Shown here: positions 41,542 to 51,012 of the stretch, in pieces
Numbering within the stretch: position 1 is the stretch's first letter
Layout: every line of letters starts with the position of its first letter
DNA from: Peptoniphilus_A sp022767005
GTDB taxonomy: Bacteria; Bacillota; Clostridia; Tissierellales; Peptoniphilaceae
DNA length: 64,000 nucleotides
NCBI RefSeq assembly: GCF_050315115.1
Contig: NZ_JBNPOJ010000005.1
Coordinates: 1 to 64,000, forward strand
Reading direction: 5' to 3'
Position numbers and translations under genes: made by a program
Notes under the pieces: generated by a model
The model's database searches: none
The model's input: only the letters and a program-made list of their open reading frames with translations
What the model was told of the DNA's origin: nothing

Positions 41542-42540
41542 TCACATTTCTATTTTTGTACCAATGTTTTTTTCTACTGCTAGTTCATAAATTTTTTCTG
41601 CTGCTACCAAATCAAGCCCTGCAAATCCAACTGTTTTAAACCAAGTGATTTCATTTTCACTTGTTCTTCCAATTTCTCTACCTAAAATTAAATTTCCAAG
41701 TTCGTGTGAAACTTTCTCTCTTTTTAATATTCCCGATTTAATTGGAATTATTACATCGCCTGACTCCTTTAAAACTCCTTCCTTTGTGTCCGTAAAAATT
41801 TTATCGGCGCGAATTAAAAAATCTTCTGGAGTCTCTTGCATATCAGGGGTGTAGGAGCCAACTCCATTTACATGAACTCCTTTCTTAACTTTTTTGCCAT
41901 CAAAGACTGGCTTTTTTGAAGTAGTAACAGTTGTAATGACATCAACATCTTCTATTACTTCTTCAGTTTTTTCTATTGCAATAATTTTTGCGCTGTAATC
42001 TCTTAATTTTTCCTCCATGTTTTTTGCAAATTCTTTTGCTCTTTCAAAATTCAAATCATATACATATGCTTTTTCAATTGGTCTAACTGCTAGGACTGCT
42101 TCAAGTTGCGTTTCTGCTTGTCCTCCAGTTCCTATGAGCAAAAATTTATTTGCATCCTTATTTGATAAAATTTCCGTAGCGGCACCTGATACTGCTCCTG
42201 TGCGAAGCCTAGTCAAAATCGTTCCATCTAAAATTGCCTTTACAAATCCATTTTCTTTATCTATTAAGATCATAGTTGATGGCGATGTTACTAAGCCCCT
42301 TTCAATATTTTGTGGATATATGTCGATTATTTTCATTCCAAGGGCATTCTTATCTTCCACATAGCCTGGCATAAAAATTGCCGTGCTAGAACTTTTTTTA
42401 TCAACGTCAATTATAGTCCTAAGAGGAATGTCGCACTTTCCTTCACTATAATTTTTTAGCGCCTCTTTGTCTGCCTCAATAATGTCCTTTATATTTACAG
42501 CCTCTAAAATATCTCTTTCTTTTAAAATTAATATTTCCAT
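41542..42540 (-). CDS. Ornithine cyclodeaminase / mu-crystallin family protein
   Basis: The 332-residue enzyme shows the family plan: ALGMKIIDIYPQN substrate loop, LTRLRTGAVSGAATEILS, the NAD-binding LLIGTGGQAETQLEAVL (Rossmann GTGGQA) and VNGVGSYTPDMQE with the catalytic-type Asp. Members include ornithine cyclodeaminase, alanine dehydrogenase and pyrroline-2-carboxylate or ketimine reductases. Which reaction occurs here cannot be decided. It lies downstream of, and in the same direction as, the glutamate fermentation genes, but a strong terminator separates them. Confidence 0.85.
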   Translation of the reverse strand: MEILILKERDILEAVNIKDIIEADKEALKNYSEGKCDIPLRTIIDVDKKSSSTAIFMPGYVEDKNALGMKIIDIYPQNIERGLVTSPSTMILIDKENGFVKAILDGTILTRLRTGAVSGAATEILSNKDANKFLLIGTGGQAETQLEAVLAVRPIEKAYVYDLNFERAKEFAKNMEEKLRDYSAKIIAIEKTEEVIEDVDVITTVTTSKKPVFDGKKVKKGVHVNGVGSYTPDMQETPEDFLIRADKIFTDTKEGVLKESGDVIIPIKSGILKREKVSHELGNLILGREIGRTSENEITWFKTVGFAGLDLVAAEKIYELAVEKNIGTKIEM

Positions 42541-42633
42541 TTCAACCTTCTCTCCAAATTTATTTCTATTTTAATCCTAAAAATTTTTCTATATCTTTTA
42601 TTATAACAAATGAAATGTAAAGTTTAAAAACAA

Positions 42634-42660
42634 TAAAAAAACGCCGATTACTCGGCGTCA
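42634..42660 (-). terminator. Terminator of the hgdCAB operon
   Basis: ACGCCGA (42641-42647) pairs perfectly with TCGGCGT (42652-42658) around TTAC; the A-run before it reads as seven T on the minus strand. Confidence 0.85.
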
Positions 42661-42679
42661 AAATCTATTTTTATTTTTA

Positions 42680-43828
42680 TTACATTCTGTTAAGTTCAAC
42701 CATTTCGCTAAATGTTTCAAGTTGAGTTTTAGCTTGACCAAAGTCAGTCATTTGTTGGTCATAACCCATTTTAATTAGAGGAATGCCAGCTTTTTCGTAA
42801 GCATTCTTAAGTGATGGATATTCCATTTCTTCTGTATCGTTAAATGTCATCATAAATACTAGACATCCATCAGCATTATTATCAATTGCTAGGTCGACAA
42901 CATATTTTGGTCTTTTCCAAATATCTGGATCGTAAAGAATTGGGTCTTCATCCATTCTTGCAAATTGATCAGCTAGAGCCATGTATGGATCTTCAATTGA
43001 TGTATCAACATCAACTTTAAGTCCTCTTGATTCACTTGCAACGTCATCTGCTACTACACAAATATTAAAGTTGTCAAGAACTTCAAGAAGTGCTGGGTTG
43101 TCAGTGATAATACCAGAAGTTACTACTCTTGGTCCTGTACATTCTTCTTTTGGCATTGCCTTTAATGCTTCTACAAGTTCTTTAAGCATTTTATTGTGTT
43201 CATCTTTTAGCATATGGTAAGAAGATTTTAAAACATTACATCTGTCAGATGCTTTTATAGTCTTTGAATGATCTCCAACTAGTTTGATGAATTCTCTCTT
43301 TAGAGCTCTATTTTCATTGTAAACTTCAAAAGCTTTCTTTAGATTTTCATCTGTAATTTTAACATCACAAATTTCTTCTAATCTTTTTGCAGCTTGTTTA
43401 AAAATTTTTGCATTGTATATTTTACCAAAATCTTCTTTTCTATGTTGTGCATGGTTTAAAAATACCATTGGAATTTTTCTACCAACAGAAACTTTATAGT
43501 TTTGAGAGAATGGTCTTAAAGTGTCATCAAGAGTTGTGATCATTGATGCGCTAAGTCCATCAAGAGATCCGTCAAGACCCATTTCCAAACATCTAAGAGC
43601 TAGTGAATAATAGAATGTTGGGAAATATTCTTTGGCCTTATCAATTGGACCTTGACCTCCCCATACTCCGTAAGGTACAAGTCCACCTGCATAAATAATT
43701 TCTTCAGGTGCGTAGTAAGGGAATACACCAACAACTTTTTTGCCTTCAGCAAGGTATTTGTCAATTTGTTCTCTTCCGTTTTCTGCAATATATTTAAATT
43801 CTTTTAATAATTCTTTTATATCAGTCAT
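42680..43828 (-). CDS. hgdB: (R)-2-hydroxyglutaryl-CoA dehydratase beta subunit
   Basis: The ATG at 43828 with GAGGTGC upstream is the better start. The 382-residue subunit belongs to the HgdB/FldC-like dehydratase family: KKVVGVFPYYAPEEIIYAGG, a Cys in YSLALRCLEMGLDGSLDG, and SRGLKVDVDTSIEDPYMAL toward the C-terminus. With HgdA it forms component D, which binds a [4Fe-4S] cluster and flavin and dehydrates 2-hydroxyglutaryl-CoA to glutaconyl-CoA after ATP-driven one-electron reduction by HgdC. Gene order hgdC-hgdA-hgdB is as in Acidaminococcus. Confidence 0.92.
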   Translation of the reverse strand: MTDIKELLKEFKYIAENGREQIDKYLAEGKKVVGVFPYYAPEEIIYAGGLVPYGVWGGQGPIDKAKEYFPTFYYSLALRCLEMGLDGSLDGLSASMITTLDDTLRPFSQNYKVSVGRKIPMVFLNHAQHRKEDFGKIYNAKIFKQAAKRLEEICDVKITDENLKKAFEVYNENRALKREFIKLVGDHSKTIKASDRCNVLKSSYHMLKDEHNKMLKELVEALKAMPKEECTGPRVVTSGIITDNPALLEVLDNFNICVVADDVASESRGLKVDVDTSIEDPYMALADQFARMDEDPILYDPDIWKRPKYVVDLAIDNNADGCLVFMMTFNDTEEMEYPSLKNAYEKAGIPLIKMGYDQQMTDFGQAKTQLETFSEMVELNRM

Positions 43829-43840
43829 TTTGCACCTCAA

Positions 43841-45163
43841 TTAAATTGTAGTCTTAGACCAGTCAGTTTCTTTAGTGTTTTCGAAATTAGTGTAGATTTC
43901 TTCGCCTTTAGCAATTCTATCAGCTTTTCTTTCATTCATAATTTCTACTAAACCTTGAACTCTAGTCTTGTATTGTTCTTGTGAGAAGTTCCTTTCATCA
44001 GCTTGGTCTCCATCAAAGTGAACTACTGGAATATCAAGGTCTTCTCTCCATCTTCTTTCGATTTCAGGCATTGCTCCTGACCATGGTTTACATGATCTGT
44101 TGTAATTAACAAGTGCTCCAGAAACTCCATTTTCTTTTGCCATTGTTTCTCTCCATTCAACACCATCTTCGATACATACTGAACAAGGTGCCTTACAGTA
44201 AGCTGCAGCCATTTCTCTAACAGTAGTGTATTGGAATCCAAATGCAGGTGCGTATACAACTGCAGTTACATTAACTCCATTTTGTTTTAGTGGTTCAAAC
44301 AAATGTCTAAGTCCTGGCCAGCAAGGAATTCCTTCAAATAAAATTCTATGTTCTTCAGGATATTCCCAAGTAGAAGTTCCTTCTTTAACTGATTGCTCAT
44401 ATTCAGCTGCTAGAAGTTCAAATCCTTCAGCTGCATCAATTTCACATCTTGCAGCAACTATATCTGCCATGTGGTTGAATAGGTCAAATCCAGAAAGTGG
44501 AGATGGTTGATAAGCCATGTAAGAACAAGCTTTAAGCCATGCAGCAGCTGTTCTATTGGCAATTTTACAAGCTTCTTCGAATTTCTTTTCATCAAATTTC
44601 TTTCCAGTTAATTTTTCAAGTTGGTGAATAGCGTATTCAAATTGTCCCATTAAATAATCAACTTTTTCTTCAGGAACATCAACAGTATTTTGGAAAGGAA
44701 TGTCGATCATTATCATTGGAATGTTGTGCATTCTTGCAATGTTTTCATACCATTTAGTCATCATGTTACAGATATTGTTACAGCAAAGTACAAAATCTGG
44801 TTGTGGCATCTTTCTTGAGTCAGTTGGTTCTCCAGCTGCATAAGCAAGTGAAATTCTTGCGTAACCACAAATGTCGTTATCGTATCCCATATCTTCAGCA
44901 GCTTGACAAAGTCTTAGTCCGTCTTTTTTAGCTGCAGTAGTAGCTGCATGGTTTTCTGGATATACTGCGTGTAATCCAAAAGCCTTTGCAAGTTCAATAG
45001 GGAATTTAGATGATGACCATCCAACTAGTTCTCCTCTTTTTTTTGCATCCCATGCTGCTCCATAAACTCTATCAACAACATTTCTTAGAGCTTGAGCTGC
45101 TGGGATATGTCCTTCGATTGGTCTTGGTTTTTTACCAGGTATTTTTTGAATTTGTTCAGCCAT
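43841..45163 (-). CDS. hgdA: (R)-2-hydroxyglutaryl-CoA dehydratase alpha subunit
   Basis: This 440-residue subunit has the family features GWSSSKFPIELAKAFGLHAV, the PENHAAT segment, cysteines in QPDFVLCCNNICNMMTKWYE (likely cluster ligands) and VNYNRSCKPWSGAMPEIERR. It pairs with HgdB to form the dehydratase core and supplies substrate and cluster binding. It is 12 bases upstream of hgdB and 20 bases downstream of the activator gene, consistent with a tight operon. Confidence 0.93.
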   Translation of the reverse strand: MAEQIQKIPGKKPRPIEGHIPAAQALRNVVDRVYGAAWDAKKRGELVGWSSSKFPIELAKAFGLHAVYPENHAATTAAKKDGLRLCQAAEDMGYDNDICGYARISLAYAAGEPTDSRKMPQPDFVLCCNNICNMMTKWYENIARMHNIPMIMIDIPFQNTVDVPEEKVDYLMGQFEYAIHQLEKLTGKKFDEKKFEEACKIANRTAAAWLKACSYMAYQPSPLSGFDLFNHMADIVAARCEIDAAEGFELLAAEYEQSVKEGTSTWEYPEEHRILFEGIPCWPGLRHLFEPLKQNGVNVTAVVYAPAFGFQYTTVREMAAAYCKAPCSVCIEDGVEWRETMAKENGVSGALVNYNRSCKPWSGAMPEIERRWREDLDIPVVHFDGDQADERNFSQEQYKTRVQGLVEIMNERKADRIAKGEEIYTNFENTKETDWSKTTI

Positions 45164-45183
45164 AGTTTACCTCCTAAAATAAA

Positions 45184-46002
45184 TTATACATTAGCCTTTT
45201 CTTCTTTTAATTTTTGCAATTTACATTTTTGATATCCAAATAGCGCTGCTCCTAATGCACCATTTAGCTGACATAGTGGTGAAGTCAATATTTTATGACC
45301 AGTGTTTTCTTCAAGAGCTCTAACCATACCCTTGTTAAGAGCAACGCCACCTGTGAATACTACGTCATCATTTAATCCAACTCTTTTTGCAAGAGAGCCA
45401 ACTCTTGCAGCAATGGAGTCGTGAATCCCCTTTACTATATCTTCAATCTTAGTTCCACTTGCAAGTTGCGAAATAACTTCAGATTCAGCAAAAACAGTGC
45501 AAGTAGAAGAAATAGTTACATCTTTTGTAGACAATTTATCTAACTCTTCAAGTTTAGAAACATCAACTTCAAGAACCTTTGCAATTACATCTAAAAACCT
45601 TCCAGTCCCTGCGGCACATTTGTCATTCATAACGAAGTTTTCAAGCATACCATTGTCTCCAATTTTTAAAGCCTTGGCATCTTGCCCACCGATATCAATA
45701 ATTGTGCGAACATTAGGAAATAAGAAGTAAGCACCCTTAGCGTGACAAGAGAGTTCAGACATTTGGAAGTCAGCTTCTTCAAGAGCAGCTCTACCATAAC
45801 CAGTTGCCATAACATAAGCAATGTCTTCTTTCTTCATGTTAGCCTTTTTAAGAGTCTCACTAATAGTTCTTGATGGACCACTTGTTCCAGCTCCTACATC
45901 AATAACTGAAGTTGAAATAATTTCTTTACCATCTTTTAAAATAATACTCTTTGAAGCAGTTGAGCCAATGTCAACTCCCATTGTATAAATAGCTTCTGCC
46001 AT
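45184..46002 (-). CDS. hgdC: 2-hydroxyglutaryl-CoA dehydratase activator (component A)
   Basis: The 272-residue ASKHA-fold ATPase begins YTMGVDIGSTASKSIILKDG and has two cluster Cys, Cys129 in NDKCAAGTGRFLD and Cys168 in SSTCTVFAESE, matching the spacing of the [4Fe-4S]-bridging cysteines of the known activator homodimer. TGGVALNKGMVRALEE is the second phosphate loop. It couples ATP hydrolysis to injection of one electron into the dehydratase, and is extremely oxygen sensitive in known cases. It is first in hgdC-hgdA-hgdB, behind a consensus promoter. Confidence 0.95.
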   Translation of the reverse strand: MAEAIYTMGVDIGSTASKSIILKDGKEIISTSVIDVGAGTSGPSRTISETLKKANMKKEDIAYVMATGYGRAALEEADFQMSELSCHAKGAYFLFPNVRTIIDIGGQDAKALKIGDNGMLENFVMNDKCAAGTGRFLDVIAKVLEVDVSKLEELDKLSTKDVTISSTCTVFAESEVISQLASGTKIEDIVKGIHDSIAARVGSLAKRVGLNDDVVFTGGVALNKGMVRALEENTGHKILTSPLCQLNGALGAALFGYQKCKLQKLKEEKANV

Positions 46003-46045
46003 ACAATCTCCTCTTTAATTTAACAAAAATATCTTTCTCTTTTTA

Positions 46046-46074
46046 ATTCTACTATAATTATGTATCTTTGTCAA
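46046..46074 (-). promoter_or_regulatory. Consensus promoter of hgdCAB
   Basis: On the minus strand the -35 is a perfect TTGACA (46074-46069) and the -10 is TAGAAT (46051-46046) with a 17-base spacer, about 40 bases before hgdC. It indicates transcription separate from the gcdA operon. Confidence 0.8.
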
Positions 46075-46193
46075 AAATAGCAAGCCAAGATAGTTGATTT
46101 TTCAATGTTTTAAGAGCTTTTATGTTTTACTATTTATTACTTTTAAAAAGTATAATTTACTTATAGTAAACAAATTTGAAGTCAATAAAAATA

Positions 46194-46221
46194 TTGGATA
46201 ATCCTTTTACAGATTATCCAA
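46194..46221 (-). terminator. Terminator of the gcdDCB-gctAB-gcdA transcript
   Basis: TTGGATAATC (46194-46203) pairs perfectly with GATTATCCAA (46212-46221); on the minus strand TATTTTTATT follows. It separates gcdA from the hgd promoter. Confidence 0.8.
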
Positions 46222-46240
46222 TAAAATGTCATATTTTGTA

Positions 46241-48010
46241 TTATTTAATGTTATTTAATCTGTCGTAATCTCTAATAATTCTTGGAGTAAGCATTTGGTG
46301 AACTGGACAAATTGAATCTGGATCTTGATATGCACTTTCAGTAAATGCAATTATATAATTTCTCAAAAGGTTCATATTTACAACTTCATCAACTAAACCA
46401 TATTTAGCACAAGAGAATGGTCTTGATTTTTCTGCATAATCTTGAATCAATTCATTCATCTTATCAATAGTTGGTTGAAGATCTTTTCCTGCTTTCTTAT
46501 CCTTTGCAAGTCTTCTAGAATACATTGCAGTAGCAGCAGTTTCTCCATTCATTACATTGATTTCAGTAGCTGCAGTTCCTAATGAAAATGCGTTAGTATC
46601 ATTTCCTTGTGGTCCACCAAGTACATAGTGAGCAGCTGCAGTTCCCTTTCTCATTGTGATTTCCAATTGTGGCAAATCAGATTTTTGTATTGAATAAATA
46701 AGTGATTGACCAAGTCCTAGTAATTCAGCCTTTTCAGCATCATCGCCTACATCAATACCAGTAGTATCTTGTAGCCAGATTATAGGAAGTCTATCTCTAG
46801 CACAAAGTGTTACAAATTCATTCATCTTTATTAGACCTTGTCTATAAAGTTTACCACCAATAGAAATATGCTTTGGATCATTGTAGTATTCTGGATAACC
46901 CATCAATAGACCTTGTACATTGGCTACAACACCAACTAAAAGTCCATTAACTTTTGCAAGTCCAGTTACCATTTCTCTTCCGTAACCCTTTTTATATTCC
47001 ATAAATTCAGAACCGTCAAAAAGTCTAGCAATTACATCATAAATATCGTAAGCTTTTTTACCGTTAAGAGGAATTAGTGAATACATATCGTTAGGATCGT
47101 ATAGCGGGTTCTTTGGATCATCTACTCTAAAGAATTCTCTTTGGTATTTTGGAAGCATTGAAAGATATTTTCTAATTCCTTCAAGAACTCCTTCTTCTTC
47201 AACATATACTTCTCTCATAAAACCAGTTTGTGCAAAGTGAACTCCAACTGATCCTGGAGGAGTAGTCTTTTTAGCATTTGCAGTTTGATCTGCAATTTGA
47301 TTTGCCCCTTCTTCATCGATATATCCCTTAGGATTCATACCGCCAAGGATTCCAGCTCCACCAACAGCCATATTTGCATCCTTATGTGCAACTATAATTG
47401 TAGGTGAAATTGAGTGATATCCACCACCAGCAGGGTTAGTACCATAAATACCAACTATTACTGGAACGCCACATTGGTTAAGTCTTGAATTTCTATAAAA
47501 TGGAGTACCGCCTCCACGTCTATTTGGATAAACTTTTTCTTGTTCATCAAGTTTTACACCTGAACAATTTAGTATATAAACTAGTGGAATTCTAAGTCTT
47601 TCAGCTGTATCTGATGCTCTTAAAAGGTCATCAGCTTGTCCAGCAATCCATGCACCTGCAAGCTTTTTGTTGTCGCTAGCAACAATATATACCCATCTAT
47701 CATCGACTTTTGCAAGTCCTTTAATAACACCAGTTGTGCCGTGGTCATTATCTCCAGGGTTGTAAATAGTGTTAAGTGGACACCATGTACCTTCATCGAT
47801 GAGATCAGCAATTCTTTGAAGTGCTGTCATTTCACCACGTTCATTTACTTTTTCATCTGGTTTTCCAGCAGCAAGAGCTTTTTCTGCAAACTCTCTAATT
47901 TCTTCTTCAATTTCTCTTAATTGATTAAAATTGTCTTCATCAACTGCTTTTAATGGCTTTCCAATTGTCTTCATATTTTGAAAATATGAAGCAAGTGAAT
48001 ATTGAGTCAT
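46241..48010 (-). CDS. gcdA: Glutaconyl-CoA decarboxylase alpha subunit (carboxyltransferase)
   Basis: The 589-residue protein has the two-fold crotonase-like carboxyltransferase fold, with GDNDHGTTGVIKGLAKVDDR, ILNCSGVKLDEQEKVYPNRR, PLVYIL-type oxyanion strands and ARDRLPIIWLQDTTGIDVGD. Length agrees with the known GcdA (about 587). It moves the carboxyl group of glutaconyl-CoA to biotin on GcdC, giving crotonyl-CoA. It lies 12 bases after gctB. Confidence 0.94.
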   Translation of the reverse strand: MTQYSLASYFQNMKTIGKPLKAVDEDNFNQLREIEEEIREFAEKALAAGKPDEKVNERGEMTALQRIADLIDEGTWCPLNTIYNPGDNDHGTTGVIKGLAKVDDRWVYIVASDNKKLAGAWIAGQADDLLRASDTAERLRIPLVYILNCSGVKLDEQEKVYPNRRGGGTPFYRNSRLNQCGVPVIVGIYGTNPAGGGYHSISPTIIVAHKDANMAVGGAGILGGMNPKGYIDEEGANQIADQTANAKKTTPPGSVGVHFAQTGFMREVYVEEEGVLEGIRKYLSMLPKYQREFFRVDDPKNPLYDPNDMYSLIPLNGKKAYDIYDVIARLFDGSEFMEYKKGYGREMVTGLAKVNGLLVGVVANVQGLLMGYPEYYNDPKHISIGGKLYRQGLIKMNEFVTLCARDRLPIIWLQDTTGIDVGDDAEKAELLGLGQSLIYSIQKSDLPQLEITMRKGTAAAHYVLGGPQGNDTNAFSLGTAATEINVMNGETAATAMYSRRLAKDKKAGKDLQPTIDKMNELIQDYAEKSRPFSCAKYGLVDEVVNMNLLRNYIIAFTESAYQDPDSICPVHQMLTPRIIRDYDRLNNIK

Positions 48011-48022
48011 AAGTCCTCCTTA

Positions 48023-48817
48023 TTATTCTACAGGTCTCTTAATGAAAGCTTCGCCTGGATCTATTTCTTCTCTTATTAATTTAATTACATTTTCGTCTGG
48101 TGCTTCAAGTTCAACTGCACGAGACACATCAATATCGAATCCTGTGTTTTCAAGAACATCTTCTGGTGAAGAAGAAGGATAATATCCAGCAAGATACATT
48201 CTCTTAGTATCTTCATCAAATTTTAATATACCCTTATCTGTTACAACCATTTGTGGTCCAACATTTTCAGGAATACCTACTCTAGTTCTTCCACCAGGAC
48301 CATCTATCCAACCAGGAGAAGTAATATAATCAACTTTTTCTATAAATCTTCTTTTTTCATGTTGCATCATGATAATAGTATTTACATAAGTTGCAATACC
48401 ATTAGCTCCACCTGAACCAGTAAATCTAGTCTTAGGGTGATGATAATCGCCAATTACAGTTGAGTTAACATTTCCAAATGGGTCGATTTGAGCTCCACCG
48501 ATAAATGCGATCATTCTCTTCTTGTCATGTCTCCATTCATTAGCTTGGAAACCAACATAAGTTGCATTTGTCCAGTGAACTCCACAATGTGCCATAAATC
48601 TATTGTCACCAACGGATCTTGGAACTTCAATTGGGTCACAATCCATAAGTCCTGATTCTACGATTAGATAACAGTCAGGAGCGTAAACTGCTTTTGCAAG
48701 AGAAGCGCCAATTAGAGGTAGTCCTGTTCCAACAATTGCTATTTGACCATTCTTAATTTGTCTAGCAATTGTTACTGCTTGCATTTCCTTATTTGTATAA
48801 TTATCGTATCTAGCCAT
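48023..48817 (-). CDS. gctB: Glutaconate CoA-transferase subunit B
   Basis: The 264-residue subunit has the catalytic Glu54 in LIVESGLMDCDPIE, at the same number as in the characterised enzyme, which forms the glutamyl-CoA thioester. GLPLIGASLAKAVYAP and FIGGAQIDPFGNVNSTVIGD are further family blocks. With GctA it transfers CoA from acetyl-CoA or glutaconyl-CoA to (R)-2-hydroxyglutarate. It overlaps gctA by one base. Confidence 0.95.
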   Translation of the reverse strand: MARYDNYTNKEMQAVTIARQIKNGQIAIVGTGLPLIGASLAKAVYAPDCYLIVESGLMDCDPIEVPRSVGDNRFMAHCGVHWTNATYVGFQANEWRHDKKRMIAFIGGAQIDPFGNVNSTVIGDYHHPKTRFTGSGGANGIATYVNTIIMMQHEKRRFIEKVDYITSPGWIDGPGGRTRVGIPENVGPQMVVTDKGILKFDEDTKRMYLAGYYPSSSPEDVLENTGFDIDVSRAVELEAPDENVIKLIREEIDPGEAFIKRPVE

Positions 48818-49788
48818 TATTTTTCTTCTCCCTTCTTTAGTACGTCTGTTGCGTAACCAAATCCTGGAACATTTCTAAGACCAATTATTCTTGTAGCTCC
48901 AAGTTTGTTAAGGTATGCATCATGATCTTCAACACCATAAACCCATTCATCTAAGAATGCGTTGAAATCTTCCTCTGTCTTTGATTTAACATTGTACATC
49001 TTGTAGAAATCAGCATCGTAATCATAATATTCATAACATTGTGAAGGGTGAGCTCCAAATGGTACGTGAACTACTGCGTCAACACAGAATCCTGGGATTT
49101 TGTTGTCAGCTGCATCAAAGTTTTTGATGTATTCGTCAGAAACAAGTTCTTCGCAAGTTACAATAACTTTTCTAGCTGCAATTGCAATGTCAACATCATG
49201 GAATGTGTTTCCAAGAATCCTTGTAGTTCCATCTGGAGAAGCCATTTGTACGTGGATTATTGCAGTGTCAATTTCAGGAACTGGTGCTGCAACAAGTTTT
49301 TCGCCTTTTTTGAATGGGTTTTCTACATATATAAATTTGTCATCTGGAAGTTTGTCAATCTTTTGTCTTTCTTCTTTAGATATTCCCCATTCGTCAACTA
49401 AACTTGAACCCATCATCAATCTACATGGTAAGTATGGAAGACCAAGTGCAGCTGCGTGAATTCTTTGCATTTCAACATCTTGAGAATAGTCTTCCATAAG
49501 AAGTTCTCCCTTTTCAACTGCTGCTCTAAATCTTCTTGAAACATTTGTGTATCCTGAGTTAGCAGTATAGCAATTTATGTATGCCTTTACTCTGCCTGCT
49601 CCAATTAATGTGTCCCAGTCTCCTCCTGCAGGTCCTGCTTCAACGATAAAATCCTTTTGACCTTGACGCAAAATTTCATTTACTGCTGCGTAAGGCTTCC
49701 TATTAGTTGTAAATCCCCCTAGTGAAATTACATCGCCATCTTCAACATACTTTGCTATGGCGTCTTTAAGTTTCATTACTTTACTCAA
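48817..49788 (-). CDS. gctA: Glutaconate CoA-transferase subunit A
   Basis: This 323-residue class I CoA-transferase subunit begins KVMKLKDAIAKYVEDGDVIS, with the SLGGFTTNRKPYAAVNEILR loop and VEAGPAGGDWDTLIGAGRV. It supports substrate binding while GctB carries the catalytic Glu. Position (directly before gctB) and length (about 320) are as in Acidaminococcus. Ribosome site AAGGAGG. Confidence 0.94.
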   Translation of the reverse strand: MSKVMKLKDAIAKYVEDGDVISLGGFTTNRKPYAAVNEILRQGQKDFIVEAGPAGGDWDTLIGAGRVKAYINCYTANSGYTNVSRRFRAAVEKGELLMEDYSQDVEMQRIHAAALGLPYLPCRLMMGSSLVDEWGISKEERQKIDKLPDDKFIYVENPFKKGEKLVAAPVPEIDTAIIHVQMASPDGTTRILGNTFHDVDIAIAARKVIVTCEELVSDEYIKNFDAADNKIPGFCVDAVVHVPFGAHPSQCYEYYDYDADFYKMYNVKSKTEEDFNAFLDEWVYGVEDHDAYLNKLGATRIIGLRNVPGFGYATDVLKKGEEK

Positions 49789-49829
49789 GTTAAAACCTCC
49801 TTTTGTTAAATATAACTTGATTGCATAAA

Positions 49830-49855
49830 TATTCAGCCCACGGTGGAGCTGAATA
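49830..49855 (-). terminator. Intercistronic hairpin between gcdB and gctA
   Basis: TATTCAGC (49830-49837) pairs with GCTGAATA (49848-49855) and inner CAC/GTG bases extend it; only a weak T-rich tract follows on the minus strand. It may act as a partial terminator or RNA-stabilising processing site between the pump genes and gctAB-gcdA. Confidence 0.5.
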
Positions 49856-49861
49856 AATTAA

Positions 49862-50998
49862 TTAATGACTAAATAATATTAAGAATACACCTGCTGCTAC
49901 GGCTGAGCCAATAACTCCCGCAACATTAGGTCCCATTGCGTGCATTAGTAAGAAGTTAGTAGGATTATATTTTCTACCTTCAACTTGTGATACACGTGCT
50001 GCCATTGGAACTGCTGATACACCAGCTGATCCAATAAGCGGATTGATTTTACCACCTGTTACAATGTATAAAATTTTTCCAAAAATAACACCGCCTGCTG
50101 TTGCAAAGCAGAATGCCATAAGTCCTAGAGCAATAATTTTAATAGTTGCAGGTTGTAGGAAAGTTGTTCCGTCTGCTGTTGCTCCTACTGTTGTACCAAG
50201 CATAATAGTAACAATATTCATTAACGCATTTTGTACAGTGTCAGATAATCTATTAACTACTCCTGATTCCTTAAATAGATTTCCAAGCATAAGCATACCA
50301 AGAAGTGGTGCTACGTCTGGAAGAAGTAGTGATGTGAAAAGTACTACTACAACTGGGAAAATTATTTTTTCTAGTTTAGATACCTTTCTTAGTGATGTCA
50401 TAACAGTTTTTCTTTCTTTTTCAGTAGTAAGTGCCTTCATAATAGGCGGTTGAATCATTGGAATAAGTGCCATGTATGAATAAGCTGCTACTGCAATTGG
50501 TGCTAATAGATGTGGTGCAAGTTGAGATGTTGTAAATATAGCTGTAGGTCCATCTGCTCCACCGATAATACCAATTGATGCTGCTTCTGGTCCAGTAAAT
50601 CCAAGTTTTACAGCTACGATAAATGCAACGTAAATACCAAATTGTGCTGCTGAACCTAAAAGTAATGAAATTGGATTAGCAATAAGTGGTCCAAAGTCAG
50701 TCATTGCTCCTACGCCCATAAAAATTAGACATGGGAATAAGTTTGACTTAACTCCGTTATACATAATAGCTAAAACTCCAGAGCTTTGCCATGGATCTCC
50801 AACTTCCATTAAGCCTGCTAATGGTAAATTTCTTAAAAGCATACCAAAGGCAATTGGGAGTAATAATAGTGGTTCAAATTCTTTTTTTATTGCTAAATAA
50901 ATAAGAATAAAAGATACGATAAACATTACTACATTTTGCCACTGTAATGCTGCAAACCCTGATTCACCAAGAATCCCTTGTAATGTTTCTAATAACAT
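49862..50998 (-). CDS. gcdB: Glutaconyl-CoA decarboxylase beta subunit (Na+ pump)
   Basis: The 378-residue membrane protein has the beta-subunit signature regions LFPCLIFMGVGAMTDFGPL, the Na+-site EAASIGIIGGADGPTAIFT, AYSYMALIPMIQPPIMKALT and GSAGVSAVPMAARVSQVEG. It decarboxylates carboxybiotin on GcdC while exporting Na+. It follows gcdC by 14 bases. It is clearly paralogous to the orphan protein at 17466-18578. Confidence 0.95.
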   Translation of the reverse strand: MLLETLQGILGESGFAALQWQNVVMFIVSFILIYLAIKKEFEPLLLLPIAFGMLLRNLPLAGLMEVGDPWQSSGVLAIMYNGVKSNLFPCLIFMGVGAMTDFGPLIANPISLLLGSAAQFGIYVAFIVAVKLGFTGPEAASIGIIGGADGPTAIFTTSQLAPHLLAPIAVAAYSYMALIPMIQPPIMKALTTEKERKTVMTSLRKVSKLEKIIFPVVVVLFTSLLLPDVAPLLGMLMLGNLFKESGVVNRLSDTVQNALMNIVTIMLGTTVGATADGTTFLQPATIKIIALGLMAFCFATAGGVIFGKILYIVTGGKINPLIGSAGVSAVPMAARVSQVEGRKYNPTNFLLMHAMGPNVAGVIGSAVAAGVFLILFSH

Positions 50999-51012
50999 AT
51001 TTCGACCTCCTA